Shown in pieces: positions 63,854 through 64,000 of a stretch of DNA of 64,000 nucleotides (the stretch's first letter is position 1; every line of letters starts with the position of its first letter). Where the stretch lies: the NCBI GenBank assembly GCA_030066685.1, contig JASJBF010000025.1, positions 19,813 through 83,812 on the forward strand, in the 5' to 3' direction. Made by a program: the position numbers and the translations under genes. The notes under the pieces were generated by a model. The model saw only the letters and a program-made list of their open reading frames with translations. It had not been told where the DNA came from and did not search any database. This DNA comes from Kiloniellales bacterium. Lineage in GTDB: Bacteria > Pseudomonadota > Alphaproteobacteria > Kiloniellales > JAKSBE01.

Positions 63854-64000
63854 TGGCGCGCTGCGGCCCGCCGGGCAGGCGCGGCCGGCAGCGCGATGCC
63901 CACGCAGCGGTGCCGGGTACCGTAAGCGGAGCGCAACGCAGCGGGCGGTCAAGCAAACCCGGCCTTCGGTGGCGCGCGGCGGCCCGCCGGGTGCGTTGCG
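63854..64000. repeat. Direct and inverted repeats at the right edge
   Basis: The 22-base motif ggcgcgctgcggcccgccgg (63854-63875) recurs with one mismatch at 63970-63991, 116 bases apart. Between them, cgcaacgca (from 63931) is complementary to the final tgcgttgcg (63992-64000). No gene is supported here. The repeat may continue past the window edge. Confidence 0.6.

Overview
The window is GC-rich, densely coded chromosome with short intergenic gaps, GTG starts alongside ATG, and many overlapping stop/start pairs. Gene content (Anbu proteasome operon, Xsc sulfonate catabolism, a MocR/omega-aminotransferase pair, a fused HyuA/HyuB protein, MHYT-LytTR, palindromic intergenic repeats) fits a free-living, probably marine alphaproteobacterium of the Rhodospirillales type. 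That assignment is inference from gene families, not from a marker gene. I see no rRNA, tRNA, CRISPR array, transposase, integrase or phage structural gene, so this looks like ordinary chromosome.

Layout. 0.4-7.4 kb (minus): an MHYT-LytTR sensor/regulator, then the compact Anbu operon (circularly permuted ATP-grasp, alpha-E, transglutaminase, Anbu), an M23 peptidase and a small secreted protein. 7.5-14.2 kb (minus): an oligopeptide ABC importer (binding protein, two permeases, double ATPase) behind an M20 amidohydrolase. 14.4-18.1 kb: a fused hydantoinase/5-oxoprolinase. 18.2-21.9 kb: a methyltransferase, an ETHE1-like persulfide dioxygenase, a secreted rhodanese and a 1-Cys peroxiredoxin, interrupted by four consecutive palindromes. 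22.2-26.6 kb: a secreted unknown facing a CadC/TPR regulator, a HisC-like aminotransferase and a GYD protein. 26.8-29.7 kb: a class III aminotransferase divergent from a MocR regulator, with an operator-like array between them. 29.8-36.3 kb: small metabolic and quality-control genes (HAD, beta-propeller, PhyH, ArfB, YaiI, a polytopic membrane protein, FlK-like thioesterase, a conserved unknown).

36.7-42.8 kb: sulfoacetaldehyde acetyltransferase (Xsc), a secreted esterase, a TauE/SafE sulfite exporter and an ABC-2 exporter. 43-48.1 kb: an AEC carrier, endonuclease III, photolyase with its DUF2256 partner, and two crotonases. 48.3-51.2 kb: a HerA/FtsK-class ATPase translationally coupled to a histidine-kinase-like protein whose phosphoacceptor His is Arg. 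This is the strongest candidate for an undescribed system. 51.4-55.6 kb: a VOC protein, a membrane-anchored LuxR regulator, a secreted unknown with a strong terminator, and a GT-B glycosyltransferase with two insertions. 56-63.8 kb: citrate synthase, phosphate acetyltransferase, LysR, a fused double ABC exporter and an SDR.

Possible cooperation. Xsc would release sulfite and acetyl phosphate from sulfoacetaldehyde; TauE/SafE can export the sulfite and phosphate acetyltransferase (20 kb away) can convert acetyl phosphate to acetyl-CoA, which citrate synthase consumes. The persulfide dioxygenase/rhodanese/peroxiredoxin set would handle reactive sulfur. The peptide importer and M20 hydrolase form a uptake-and-hydrolysis unit. 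These links are inferred from family knowledge and position.
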